64,000 nucleotides of DNA from NCBI RefSeq assembly GCF_013415305.1, contig NZ_JACBXU010000002.1, forward strand, positions 475,634-539,633, written 5' to 3'. The position numbers were made by a program, and so were the translations under genes. Below, one piece after another: positions 20,143 through 28,469 of this stretch. Origin of the DNA: Pantoea sp. WMus005 (lineage in GTDB: Bacteria; Pseudomonadota; Gammaproteobacteria; Enterobacterales; Enterobacteriaceae). Positions within the stretch are counted from its first letter, which is position 1. Each line of letters opens with the position of its first letter. The notes under the pieces are model-generated. The model ran no database searches, was not told the origin of the DNA, and saw only the letters and a program-made list of their open reading frames with translations.

Positions 20143-20490
20143 ATGAGTGATGAAGTAGTAGCACTGCCGTTGCAGTTTACCGACGCCGCAGCCACCAAGG
20201 TGAAGAACCTGATTGCCGACGAAGAGAATCCGGCGCTGAAACTTCGCGTCTACATCACCGGTGGCGGTTGCAGTGGTTTCCAGTATGGTTTCACCTTTGA
20301 CGACCAGATTAACGATGGCGACATGATGATTGAAAAGCAGGGCGTCTCGCTGGTGGTTGACCCGATGAGCCTGCAATATCTGGTGGGAGGGTCGGTGGAT
20401 TACACGGAAGGCCTGGAAGGATCGCGCTTTATCGTGACTAACCCGAATGCCAAAACCACCTGTGGCTGTGGCTCTTCCTTCAGTATCTGA
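20143..20490 (+). CDS. erpA: A-type iron-sulfur cluster insertion protein ErpA
   Basis: ErpA is an A-type carrier that delivers Fe-S clusters to target proteins, in E. coli notably IspG and IspH. The 115-residue protein carries the three cluster cysteines: C43 in [11 protein letters not shown], and C107 and C109 in CGCGSSF. Start ATG follows GGAG. It is monocistronic, with a terminator 7 bases after its stop. Isoprenoid synthesis genes dxr and uppS, functionally linked to it, lie further along the window. Confidence 0.97.
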   Translation: MSDEVVALPLQFTDAAATKVKNLIADEENPALKLRVYITGGGCSGFQYGFTFDDQINDGDMMIEKQGVSLVVDPMSLQYLVGGSVDYTEGLEGSRFIVTNPNAKTTCGCGSSFSI

Positions 20491-20496
20491 TAACGC

Positions 20497-20520
20497 AGGC
20501 CGTCACTCTGACGGCCTCGT
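20497..20520 (+). terminator. Terminator after erpA
   Basis: AGGCCGTCA (20497-20505), CTC loop, TGACGGCCT (20509-20517). The trailing bases CGTTTACC are only weakly T-rich, so it may be a shared 3' hairpin for erpA and the converging small gene. Confidence 0.75.
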
Positions 20521-20772
20521 TTACCATTCTATTGTGACCAGCCGGTTACTCTGCTTCAGACTTCCCTGCGATTGAATCTGACTATGGGTGACGCGTGGCT
20601 GCGCGCCTGGCTGTCTGCCGCAGTTGATCTGCGGCGCGAGCTGACCGTTAGCCGTGTTGATTTCACAGCGTGAATAGATGACAAGCCTGGCGCCTATAGA
20701 GCCATTTATCGATCCCGCAAATGCAGGTCCGGTGATCGTTAGCCCTATGGCCAGCAGCAGTGCTCTGGTCAT
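20521..20772 (-). CDS. Small exported protein of unknown function
   Basis: I do not recognise this gene. From ATG 20770-20772 (AGGA 8 bases upstream) it encodes 83 residues. A clear Sec signal peptide, MTRALLLAIGLTITGPAFA, precedes a mature part of about 64 residues starting GSINGSIGARLVIYSRCEIN. There are two cysteines about 15 residues apart, which could form a disulfide in the periplasm, and the chain ends in a strand-like RLVTIEW. The start of the mature part resembles the first strand of spore-coat-protein-U-like or pilin-like domains, but the protein is far shorter than those, so this is only a hint. It sits where E. coli has yadS, which it does not resemble. Confidence 0.7.
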   Translation of the reverse strand: MTRALLLAIGLTITGPAFAGSINGSIGARLVIYSRCEINTANGQLAPQINCGRQPGAQPRVTHSQIQSQGSLKQSNRLVTIEW

Positions 20773-20893
20773 ATAAGGTTCCTGGTGTTTTAAAAGCGCC
20801 GTGGCGCTAAAAGGACGGTGAGCATACGTGGCCCGTTCGTCTCTGGTATTGATTAACGGCAAAAAGTGCAGTGACTTTAATCAATTCGCCGAT

Positions 20894-21688
20894 TTATTCA
20901 TCGGGATGCAGGGCCGCACAGAGTTGCTGCGCCGCCAGCAGCAATCGCGGGCCTGGCCGGCTCAGCCAGTCTTCGTTGATGGCGATCACCGGCACGGCAA
21001 GCTGAGGTCGCCAGAATGCACGGATGTTCTCCGCCTGCTGCGCACCGCCCGCGGTCACCACGACCTGAGGATGGCGCATCAGGACCTGCTCACGGCTGAC
21101 CTGCGGCCAGCTGACGCGACTGTCAGCAAAGATATTTCTGCCGCCGCACAATGTAATAATTTGATTCTGCAGCGTGGCTCTGGCGGCGGTGAATAACGGC
21201 TGCTGACCAAACTGCAAAAAAAGTGGAACCGCAGTCAGATGAGCATAGCGCTGTCGCAATACGGCCTCCTGCTCACGCAGCTGTCGGGCCGCACTGGCGG
21301 CCTGCTCCGGTCTGGGGCTCCAGCGCCCCAGCCCGGCCAGTGCCGTGAACATCTCATCCAGCGTTAGCGGATCAATCCATTTAACCGGCACGCCGAGCTG
21401 CAACAACTGATCAATCTGTCGCTGCGGATTACCGCCACGCCAGGCTAAAACCAGATCCGGCTTGAGCTGCAGGATACGTTCGGCTTTGATGCCCTGCCAG
21501 TTAGCGACCTGTTCAATCTTTTTCGCCTGTGGCGGATAGTCAGACCAGGCGCTCACCGCAATCGGGGTAATCCCGGCAGCAAAGGCGAGTTCGGTAAGGT
21601 GAGGGGCGAGGGTGACAACACGGGGTGGGGAAGCGAGCAGGCTGCCGCTCAACAGCAGCAGCCAGCAGAACAGGAGCCTTTTAGCCAC
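20894..21688 (-). CDS. btuF: Vitamin B12-binding periplasmic protein BtuF
   Basis: BtuF captures cobalamin in the periplasm and delivers it to the BtuCD permease (not in this window). The 264-residue precursor has a signal peptide [20 protein letters not shown] and the two-lobe binding-protein core: [50 protein letters not shown] and [10 protein letters not shown]. Translation was set at GTG 21686-21688 because AKRLL aligns with the E. coli start; it overlaps the mtnN stop by 8 bases, so the two are coupled. An upstream in-frame extension of 18 residues lies within mtnN and is rejected. Confidence 0.95.
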   Translation of the reverse strand: MAKRLLFCWLLLLSGSLLASPPRVVTLAPHLTELAFAAGITPIAVSAWSDYPPQAKKIEQVANWQGIKAERILQLKPDLVLAWRGGNPQRQIDQLLQLGVPVKWIDPLTLDEMFTALAGLGRWSPRPEQAASAARQLREQEAVLRQRYAHLTAVPLFLQFGQQPLFTAARATLQNQIITLCGGRNIFADSRVSWPQVSREQVLMRHPQVVVTAGGAQQAENIRAFWRPQLAVPVIAINEDWLSRPGPRLLLAAQQLCAALHPDE

Positions 21689-22379
21689 GCGCCAGATGCG
21701 CCAGCAGGTTCTCCACCAACAGCGAAGATTGCTTCGCTGCAACGCTTAAGAACTCATCAAAGCTGAGGTGCGATTCTTTATCGGCCACGTCGGAAATCGC
21801 GCGCACCACCACAAACGGCACCTGGAACTGATGACAGACGTGACCGATAGCGGTCGCTTCCATCTCAACGGCAATGGCCTGCGGGAACAGATTACGAATG
21901 CGTGTCAGTGGTTCGGCACCATTGATAAAGGCATCACCGCTCACTACCAGACCGCGAACAGCATTCAGGTCCAGCTGTTTAATGCAGGCTTCTGCCGCCG
22001 CGATAAGCTTGCTGTCTGCCACAAACGCGGCCGGACAGCCCGCCATCTGACCCGGCTCGTAACCAAAAGCAGTGACGTCAGCATCGTGATAACGCACTTC
22101 ATCTGACACCACGATATCACCGACGTTGAGTGACGGCGCTAAACCGCCCGCCGACCCGGTGTTAATTACCACATCCGGCTTGCAGAGTTGCAGCAGCAGC
22201 GTGGTACCCAGCGCGGCAGAGGTTTTACCAATGCCCGATTTCAGCAGTGCCACTTCAACGCCCTGCAGGGTGCCGGTATAGATTTCACAACCCGCCAGTG
22301 TCAGCGTTTGACGGTTTTCAATTTTGTCGCGTAGCAATGTGACTTCCTGCTCCATCGCGCCAATAATGCCTGCTTTCAT
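21681..22379 (-). CDS. mtnN: 5'-methylthioadenosine/S-adenosylhomocysteine nucleosidase
   Basis: MtnN cleaves adenine from methylthioadenosine, S-adenosylhomocysteine and 5'-deoxyadenosine, supporting methionine salvage and radical-SAM enzymes. The 232-residue chain has catalytic E12 in [10 protein letters not shown] and D197 in ISDVADKE, plus the purine-nucleosidase motif [11 protein letters not shown]. It is transcribed divergently from dgt (92 bases apart) and coupled to btuF. Confidence 0.97.
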   Translation of the reverse strand: MKAGIIGAMEQEVTLLRDKIENRQTLTLAGCEIYTGTLQGVEVALLKSGIGKTSAALGTTLLLQLCKPDVVINTGSAGGLAPSLNVGDIVVSDEVRYHDADVTAFGYEPGQMAGCPAAFVADSKLIAAAEACIKQLDLNAVRGLVVSGDAFINGAEPLTRIRNLFPQAIAVEMEATAIGHVCHQFQVPFVVVRAISDVADKESHLSFDEFLSVAAKQSSLLVENLLAHLARG

Positions 22380-22471
22380 AGTGAGTTCCGCTAATGTAAA
22401 GAATCAAAAATTAGGGCATAGTCTACCATGGCATTCAGGGGATTAATTCACCAAAAAGTAAGGGGTAATTC

Positions 22472-23962
22472 ATGTCGGCGATCAATTTCAGGAAGAAGAT
22501 CAGCTTCTCGCGCCCTTATAACAGTCGAAAAGATCCGGAAGGCGAATATTACATTACCCGCCATTTTGAGAGCGACCGTGGACGGATTATCAACTCCGCC
22601 GCTATCCGGCGTCTGCAGCAGAAAACCCAGGTCTTTCCACTGGAGCGCAACGCCGCCGTCCGCTCGCGCCTGACACACTCGCTGGAGGTGCAACAGACCG
22701 GGCGCTACATCACCAAAGAGATTCTGCAAACCCTGAAGATGCAGGGCGGGCTGGCGCAGTATGGTCTTGATGAGATGGAAGGCGCATTTGAAAGTCTGAT
22801 TGAGATGGCATGTCTGCTGCATGATGTTGGCAATCCGCCGTTTGGCCATTTTGGCGAGGCGGCCATTAACGACTGGTTTGAAGAAAACCTCTCTGCTGAC
22901 CTGGTTGATCCGCTGGTGGCAGGCGTGGAAGGAGAAGAACAGCGGAAAGCCTTTGATCAACTGAATGCCATGATCCGCCAGGATCTCTGTCATTTCGAGG
23001 GCAACGCGCAGGCCATTCGCATGGTGCATACGCTGCTGCAACTCAATCTCAGTTATTCTCAGGTTGCCTGCATCCTGAAATATACGGCGCCCGCGTGGTG
23101 GCAGGGGGAAAAGCCTGGCGAATTTAGCGCCTTAATGAAGAAACCCGGCTTTTATCTTTCTGAGCAGGATTATATTGCGGATTTGCGTGCTGCTACCAAT
23201 ATGGAAGAACATCATCGCTTTCCGCTCACCTATATAATGGAAGCTGCGGATGATATCTCCTATTGTATTGCCGATTTGGACGACGCTGTAGAAAAAGATA
23301 TCTTTAATGTTGAGAGTTTGTTTGAGTTTCTCAATAAAGCCTGGGGGCCGGTTAAAAATAATGACGCTTTCAGCCGGACTATTGGCGAAGCCTGGCGTGA
23401 AGCCTGCAGTAAAAAACGCCGAAGCCGCAGCGATCAGTTTTTTATGTCATTACGCGTAAATGTTCAGAGTGTGTTGGTAAGTTACGCTGTAAAACGTTTC
23501 GTTGATAATCTGCCTGCGATATTCGACGGAAGTTTCAATCATGCACTTCTGGAAGATGAGGGTGAAGAGGGCCGCTTACTTCAACTGTTTAAAACCGTTG
23601 CGCGCCAGCAGGTCTTTAACCATTCCGAAGTCGAGCAGCTGGAGTTGCAGGGATACCGGGTGATTAAAGGGCTGCTGGAGATCTATCAGCCGCTGATGCG
23701 CCTGAATTATGAAGCCTTTACCACGCTGATAAATGAAGATTTCCTGCGACAGCATCCCATTGAAACCCGACTTTTCCATAAGCTTTCCGGTAAACACCGA
23801 AAAGCCTATTTGCATAAAATGCGTACTCTGGTGGTTGAGCATAAATATCAGCGGCTGTTGTGGGAACGTTATTATCGCTTCCGGCTGATTCAGGATTATA
23901 TCAGCGGGATGACCGATCTCTATGCCTGGGATGAGTACCGGCGGTTAATGGCAGTAGAATAA
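22472..23962 (+). CDS. dgt: Deoxyguanosinetriphosphate triphosphohydrolase (dGTPase)
   Basis: Dgt is an HD-domain enzyme that hydrolyses dGTP to deoxyguanosine and triphosphate. The 496 residues show H in [13 protein letters not shown], the HD pair in [17 protein letters not shown], and the later aspartate in [16 protein letters not shown]. It starts at ATG with AGGGG upstream. The stretch 23130-23560 is noticeably richer in A and T than the rest of the gene and may reflect recombination of the middle of the gene. The gene precedes degP as in E. coli. Confidence 0.96.
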   Translation: MSAINFRKKISFSRPYNSRKDPEGEYYITRHFESDRGRIINSAAIRRLQQKTQVFPLERNAAVRSRLTHSLEVQQTGRYITKEILQTLKMQGGLAQYGLDEMEGAFESLIEMACLLHDVGNPPFGHFGEAAINDWFEENLSADLVDPLVAGVEGEEQRKAFDQLNAMIRQDLCHFEGNAQAIRMVHTLLQLNLSYSQVACILKYTAPAWWQGEKPGEFSALMKKPGFYLSEQDYIADLRAATNMEEHHRFPLTYIMEAADDISYCIADLDDAVEKDIFNVESLFEFLNKAWGPVKNNDAFSRTIGEAWREACSKKRRSRSDQFFMSLRVNVQSVLVSYAVKRFVDNLPAIFDGSFNHALLEDEGEEGRLLQLFKTVARQQVFNHSEVEQLELQGYRVIKGLLEIYQPLMRLNYEAFTTLINEDFLRQHPIETRLFHKLSGKHRKAYLHKMRTLVVEHKYQRLLWERYYRFRLIQDYISGMTDLYAWDEYRRLMAVE

Positions 23963-24017
23963 GCCGCCATTTGTAAAGAGCGCGAATAAATTTTTACCTT
24001 TGCCTTAAACTTTTAAA

Positions 24018-24045
24018 GGAACTTCGCGCTAAAACATTTATCTCA
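24018..24045 (+). promoter_or_regulatory. Sigma-E promoter of degP
   Basis: GGAACTT (24018-24024) is followed by 16 bases and TCTCA (24041-24045), matching the RpoE consensus GGAACTT-N15/16-TCTGA. It lies about 50 bases before the degP ATG. DegP is a classic sigma-E target in E. coli. Confidence 0.88.
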
Positions 24046-24096
24046 CCTTTCGACCACAGCAATGGTCTGAACAGTAATCTCATCGAGAAACGAAAA

Positions 24097-25542
24097 ATGA
24101 AAAAAAAGACTTTAGTGTTAAGTGCGCTTGCGTTGAGCCTGAGCATGGCGCTCGCCCCTGTTACTGTTTTTGCTGCACAAACGGCTTCTTCCGATAGCCA
24201 GCAACTCCCGAGTCTGGCACCCATGCTGGAAAAAGTAATGCCGTCTGTGGTCAGTATCAGCGTCGAGGGCACCACCACGGTGAAAACGCCGCGCATGCCG
24301 CAGCAGTTTCAGCAATTCTTTGGCGACAATTCGCCATTCTGTCAGGACGGCTCTCCGTTCCAGGGTTCACCCATGTGCCAGAGCGGTGACGGTGCGGGCG
24401 GTAATGGCGGCGCTCCTGCCCCTGATACTCAGCAGGAAAAATTCCGTGCTCTGGGATCGGGCGTCATCATCAACGCTGAAAAAGGCTATGTGGTAACCAA
24501 CAACCACGTGGTGAATAACGCCACCAAAATTCAGGTGCAACTCAGCGACGGTCGTCGCTATGACGCAAAAGTGATCGGTAAAGATCCCAGCTCTGACATT
24601 GCACTGGTCCAGCTGCAGCAAGCTAAAAATCTGACCGCTGTAAAAATTGCTGACTCTGACAATCTGCGCGTCGGTGATTACACTGTGGCGATCGGCAACC
24701 CGTATGGTCTGGGTGAAACCGTGACCTCCGGTATCGTCTCGGCGCTGGGACGCAGCGGCCTGAACGTGGAAAACTATGAAAACTTTATCCAGACGGATGC
24801 GGCGATTAACCGGGGTAACTCCGGCGGGGCACTGGTTAACCTCAACGGTGAACTGATCGGGATTAATACCGCCATTCTGGCGCCGGATGGTGGCAACATC
24901 GGTATCGGCTTTGCTATCCCAAGCAATATGGTGAAAAATCTGACGGCTCAGATGGTTGAGTTTGGACAGGTGAAACGCGGCGAGCTGGGGGTACAGGGAA
25001 CTGAACTGAACTCCGAGCTGGCAAAAGCGATGAAGGTCGATGCACAGCGTGGTGCCTTTGTCAGCCAGGTGCTGCCAGACTCAGCGGCTGCTAAAGCGGG
25101 TATCAAAGCGGGTGACGTGATTGTTTCGATGAACGGCAAGCCGCTGAGCAGCTTTGCTTCGCTGCGCGCAGAAGTAGGTTCACTGCCGGTTGGCACCACC
25201 CTGAAACTGGGCCTGCTGCGTGATGGCAAACCGGTCGATGTCTCTGTTCAGTTGCAGCAGAGTAGTCAGGCAAAAGTACAATCCGCCACCATTTACAATG
25301 GCATTGAAGGGGCTGACCTCAGCAATGTTGAAACTGGCGATAAAGGTGTTCGCATTGATAATGTGAAAGCTGGCAGTGCCGCAGCGCGTATTGGCCTGAA
25401 AAAGGGTGACGTGATTCAGGGCGTTAACCAGCAGCCGGTCACCAACCTGGGCGAACTGCGGAAAGTCCTCGACACTAAGCCGTCCGTTCTGGCGCTGAAT
25501 GTGAAACGCGGTGACAGCAGCATCTATCTGCTGATGCAGTAA
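24097..25542 (+). CDS. degP: Periplasmic serine protease/chaperone DegP (Do)
   Basis: DegP degrades or refolds damaged envelope proteins in the periplasm. The 481-residue precursor has a signal peptide ending VFA-AQ, the LA loop with two cysteines (SPFCQDG...SPMCQSG), and a trypsin-like domain. The catalytic residues are His in TNNHVV, Asp in SSDIALVQL and Ser in GNSGGAL. Two PDZ domains follow (LGVQGTEL..., and a second ending SIYLLMQ). It is driven by the sigma-E promoter at 24018. Its terminator has nearly the same stem as that of accA. Confidence 0.97.
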   Translation: MKKKTLVLSALALSLSMALAPVTVFAAQTASSDSQQLPSLAPMLEKVMPSVVSISVEGTTTVKTPRMPQQFQQFFGDNSPFCQDGSPFQGSPMCQSGDGAGGNGGAPAPDTQQEKFRALGSGVIINAEKGYVVTNNHVVNNATKIQVQLSDGRRYDAKVIGKDPSSDIALVQLQQAKNLTAVKIADSDNLRVGDYTVAIGNPYGLGETVTSGIVSALGRSGLNVENYENFIQTDAAINRGNSGGALVNLNGELIGINTAILAPDGGNIGIGFAIPSNMVKNLTAQMVEFGQVKRGELGVQGTELNSELAKAMKVDAQRGAFVSQVLPDSAAAKAGIKAGDVIVSMNGKPLSSFASLRAEVGSLPVGTTLKLGLLRDGKPVDVSVQLQQSSQAKVQSATIYNGIEGADLSNVETGDKGVRIDNVKAGSAAARIGLKKGDVIQGVNQQPVTNLGELRKVLDTKPSVLALNVKRGDSSIYLLMQ

Positions 25543-25564
25543 CTTAACAATAATTGATGAAGAG

Positions 25565-25587
25565 GCGGACTGCGGTCCGCTTTTTTT
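25565..25587 (+). terminator. Terminator of degP
   Basis: GCGGAC (25565-25570), TGCG loop, GTCCGC (25575-25580), then seven Ts. Confidence 0.95.
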
Positions 25588-25653
25588 ATGCCTGCTTTCT
25601 GCCACATCATAGTGTGACATCCACCGCAAATTCGGTAAATGACCGCCCGGCTC

Positions 25654-25667
25654 TGTGCAATTGCACA
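25654..25667. promoter_or_regulatory. Perfect 14-bp palindrome upstream of cdaR, candidate operator
   Basis: TGTGCAATTGCACA is a perfect palindrome 60 bases before the cdaR ATG in a 184-base interval. E. coli CdaR activates its own gene, so this could be a CdaR operator; that assignment is inference. Confidence 0.55.
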
Positions 25668-25726
25668 ATGTTCTGCGCGCGGTGCATGCGTATTCTGTTT
25701 CTCCCCCCTCTTTTCAGGAGTAATGG

Positions 25727-26884
25727 ATGGCTACCTATCACCTTGATGCCCGGCTGGCCCAGGATATTGTGGCACGCACCATGAAAATTATTGACAGCAA
25801 TGTCAACGTGATGGATGCGCGCGGCCGGATTATTGGCAGCGGTGACCGGGAACGCATTGGGGAGTTGCACGAAGGTGCGCTGCTGGTGCTCTCTCAGGGG
25901 CGCATAGTGGACATCGATGAGGCGGTAGCGAAACATCTTCATGGCGTGCGGCCCGGCATTAACCTGCCGCTGCGCATTGATGGTGACATCGTGGGGGTGA
26001 TAGGTCTGACTGGCGAGCCGTTGGCGCTGCGGCACTATGGCGAGCTGGTCTGCATGACCGCAGAGATGATGCTGGAGCAGGCGCGCCTGCTCCATATGCT
26101 GGCGCAGGACAGCCGTCTGCGTGAAGAGCTGGTGCTGAATCTGATCCGCAGCGATACCCTGTCGCCCCAGCTGACCGAATGGGCACAGCGGCTGGGCATC
26201 GATCTCAATCAGCCGCGTGTGGTCGCCGTGCTAGAGGTGGATAGCGGTCAGCTCGGCGTCGACAGCGCAATGTCAGAGTTACAGCAACTGCAAACGCTGC
26301 TGACCACGCCGGAGCGCGATAATCTGATCGCTATCGTGTCACTGACCGAAATGGTGGTGCTGAAACCGGCCCTGAACGGGCACGGACGTTACGATCAGGA
26401 TGATCATCGCCGCCGCGTTGAACAGTTGCTGCAGCGGATGAAAGAGAGCGGGCATCTTCGGATGCGTATCGCGCTGGGTAACTTCTTTACCGGGCCTGGC
26501 AGTATTGCACGCTCTTACCGGACGGCGCGCACCACCATGATGGTGGGCAAGCAACGAATGCCTGAAGTGCGCAGCTATTTTTATCAGGATCTGGTGCTGC
26601 CCGTGCTGCTTGATAGCCTTCGCGGTGGCTGGCAGGCCAATGAACTTGCCCGGCCACTGGCGAAACTCAAGAGTATGGATAACAACGGATTGCTGCGTCG
26701 CACGCTGATCGCCTGGTTTACCCACAACGTCCAGCCGAGCGCGACCGCGCGTGCGCTGTTTATTCATCGCAATACGCTGGAGTACCGGCTGAACCGCATT
26801 TCTGAACTGACCGGACTGAATCTGGGGCATTTTGACGACAGGCTCCTGCTCTATGTGGCTTTGCAACTGGATGAGCAGGGGTAG
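25727..26884 (+). CDS. cdaR: Sugar diacid utilisation transcriptional activator CdaR
   Basis: CdaR activates genes for glucarate, galactarate and glycerate use in E. coli. The 385-residue protein has the N-terminal diacid-sensing domain (LAQDIVARTMKIIDSNVNVMDARGRIIGSGDRERIG), a GGDEF-like middle region, and a C-terminal PucR-type helix-turn-helix (SATARALFIHRNTLEYRLNRI). It starts at ATG after CAGGAG. No glucarate or galactarate genes are in the window, so its targets are elsewhere. A terminator follows, shared with the converging yaeH. Confidence 0.95.
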   Translation: MATYHLDARLAQDIVARTMKIIDSNVNVMDARGRIIGSGDRERIGELHEGALLVLSQGRIVDIDEAVAKHLHGVRPGINLPLRIDGDIVGVIGLTGEPLALRHYGELVCMTAEMMLEQARLLHMLAQDSRLREELVLNLIRSDTLSPQLTEWAQRLGIDLNQPRVVAVLEVDSGQLGVDSAMSELQQLQTLLTTPERDNLIAIVSLTEMVVLKPALNGHGRYDQDDHRRRVEQLLQRMKESGHLRMRIALGNFFTGPGSIARSYRTARTTMMVGKQRMPEVRSYFYQDLVLPVLLDSLRGGWQANELARPLAKLKSMDNNGLLRRTLIAWFTHNVQPSATARALFIHRNTLEYRLNRISELTGLNLGHFDDRLLLYVALQLDEQG

Positions 26885-26903
26885 GGGGCAGATTTGGAGC
26901 ATA

Positions 26904-26926
26904 AAAAAGGCCAGCAAAGCTGGCCT
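26904..26926 (-). terminator. Terminator of yaeH, shared with cdaR
   Basis: AGGCCAGC (26908-26915), AAA loop, GCTGGCCT (26919-26926). The six-base A-run to its left becomes the U-run on the minus strand. Confidence 0.9.
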
Positions 26927-26944
26927 CTCTGGTCGGACAGGGAA

Positions 26945-27337
26945 TTAACGGCTGTTACGGGTTAATTTTTCCAGATCCGATTCAATTTCAGTGATCTTGT
27001 GGGAAACCACGCTTTCCAGGTGACGCAGGTCATCCAGAATTTTGCGTTTCAGATCCACTTCAACCTGGTCACGCTGGCAAATCTGATCCAGTTCATCGAT
27101 CACATAACGCAGATTCGGGCTGATTTCCTGAACTTCTTTGTAGCCCTGGGTCGCGTGATCGGCAACAACGGTTTTGCGTTGACGCGGATATTTGAATTTA
27201 ACGCTCTTCGCGAAAAACTCGCCTTTATCTTTGCGGAAGTAGATCTTCAGAATGTCGTTATTGGCTTCCTGACGCAGGCTGTAGCGATCAATGTCGTCCG
27301 GGTTACTGATACCTAAGCTTTTCAGATTGTCATACAT
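26945..27337 (-). CDS. yaeH: YaeH family protein (DUF3461)
   Basis: The 130-residue protein is a close match to E. coli YaeH (128 residues): [44 protein letters not shown] and [14 protein letters not shown]. The C-terminal half looks coiled-coil ([26 protein letters not shown]). Its function is unknown. Start ATG 27335-27337 fits the family, with a weak Shine-Dalgarno; the frame stays open 66 bases further upstream without similarity. E. coli yaeI, normally next to it, is absent. Confidence 0.93.
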   Translation of the reverse strand: MYDNLKSLGISNPDDIDRYSLRQEANNDILKIYFRKDKGEFFAKSVKFKYPRQRKTVVADHATQGYKEVQEISPNLRYVIDELDQICQRDQVEVDLKRKILDDLRHLESVVSHKITEIESDLEKLTRNSR

Positions 27338-27532
27338 AGCGTTTTTTCCATCAAAAGTGAGAAGCGCGCAGACTTGTTCATGACGTCCGTCAACTGTAGA
27401 CATAAATAAGCGGGATGAACATTGCGCGACAGGATTTAACTGGCGCGGATTATGACCTGGATAAAAACTAAACGCACCAGTTAATTCGCGACGCGAAGCA
27501 TGTTATTTGAGAATCACTGTAAAGAAAAGATG

Positions 27533-27553
27533 ACGGGCTGGAAACCAGCCCGT
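27533..27553 (-). terminator. Terminator of dapD
   Basis: ACGGGCTGG (27533-27541), AAA loop, CCAGCCCGT (27545-27553); on the minus strand it is followed by a U-rich stretch. The 195 bases between it and yaeH hold no gene that I can support. Confidence 0.85.
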
Positions 27554-27561
27554 TAGTTAAA

Positions 27562-28386
27562 TCAGTCGATGGTACGCAGCAGTTCATTGATACCGGTTTT
27601 GCCGAGCGTCTTTGCATCCACTTTCTTCACGATCACGGCGCAATAGAGGCTGTAGGTGCCATCTTTCGACGGCAGATTACCCGAGACCACGACGGAACCG
27701 GCAGGAACACGGCCGTAATGCACTTCGCCAGTCTCGCGGTCATAGATTTTGGTACTCTGACCGATGTAAACGCCCATTGAGATCACTGAGCCTTCTTCAA
27801 CAATCACGCCTTCAACGATTTCAGAACGTGCGCCGATGAAGCAGTTGTCTTCGATAATGGTCGGGTTTGCCTGCAGCGGTTCCAGCACGCCACCGATACC
27901 TACACCGCCAGAAAGGTGGACATTTTTACCAATCTGCGCACAGGAGCCCACGGTCGCCCAGGTGTCCACCATGGTGCCTTCATCCACAAAGGCGCCAATA
28001 TTGACGTAAGAAGGCATCAGCACCGTGTTGCGGGCGATATAAGCACCCTGACGCACAGCTGCAGGCGGCACAACGCGGAAACCCGCTTCTTTAAAACGCG
28101 CTTCGTCCCAGCCAGCAAATTTCATCGGGACTTTGTCGTAAAAGCGGGTTTCTGACCCTTCCATCACCTGATTGTCATTGATGCGGAATGAGAGCAGTAC
28201 TGCTTTCTTCAGCCACTGATGCGTTACCCACTCACCGTCGATCTTCTCAGAAACGCGCAGTGCACCGCTATCCAGCAGGGAGATCACCTGGTTGATGGCA
28301 TCACGGGTTTCGCTGTCAACACTGGCAGGAGTAATGTCAGCGCGACGTTCGAAGGCGGATTCAATAACGCTCTGTAACTGTTGCAT
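27562..28386 (-). CDS. dapD: 2,3,4,5-tetrahydropyridine-2,6-dicarboxylate N-succinyltransferase
   Basis: DapD succinylates tetrahydrodipicolinate in the diaminopimelate/lysine pathway. The 274-residue protein has an alpha-helical N-terminus and a left-handed beta-helix of hexapeptide repeats ([40 protein letters not shown], and so on). Start ATG 28384-28386 follows AGGA by 7 bases. It lies 83 bases after glnD in the same direction. Confidence 0.98.
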   Translation of the reverse strand: MQQLQSVIESAFERRADITPASVDSETRDAINQVISLLDSGALRVSEKIDGEWVTHQWLKKAVLLSFRINDNQVMEGSETRFYDKVPMKFAGWDEARFKEAGFRVVPPAAVRQGAYIARNTVLMPSYVNIGAFVDEGTMVDTWATVGSCAQIGKNVHLSGGVGIGGVLEPLQANPTIIEDNCFIGARSEIVEGVIVEEGSVISMGVYIGQSTKIYDRETGEVHYGRVPAGSVVVSGNLPSKDGTYSLYCAVIVKKVDAKTLGKTGINELLRTID

Positions 28387-28469
28387 ATTTTTTTCCTGAT
28401 CTGTCATGTTCGATGCCTGGCAATTGCCCGACACAAGTAAAGAGATTAATGTTTACAAATCGAGTCTGG

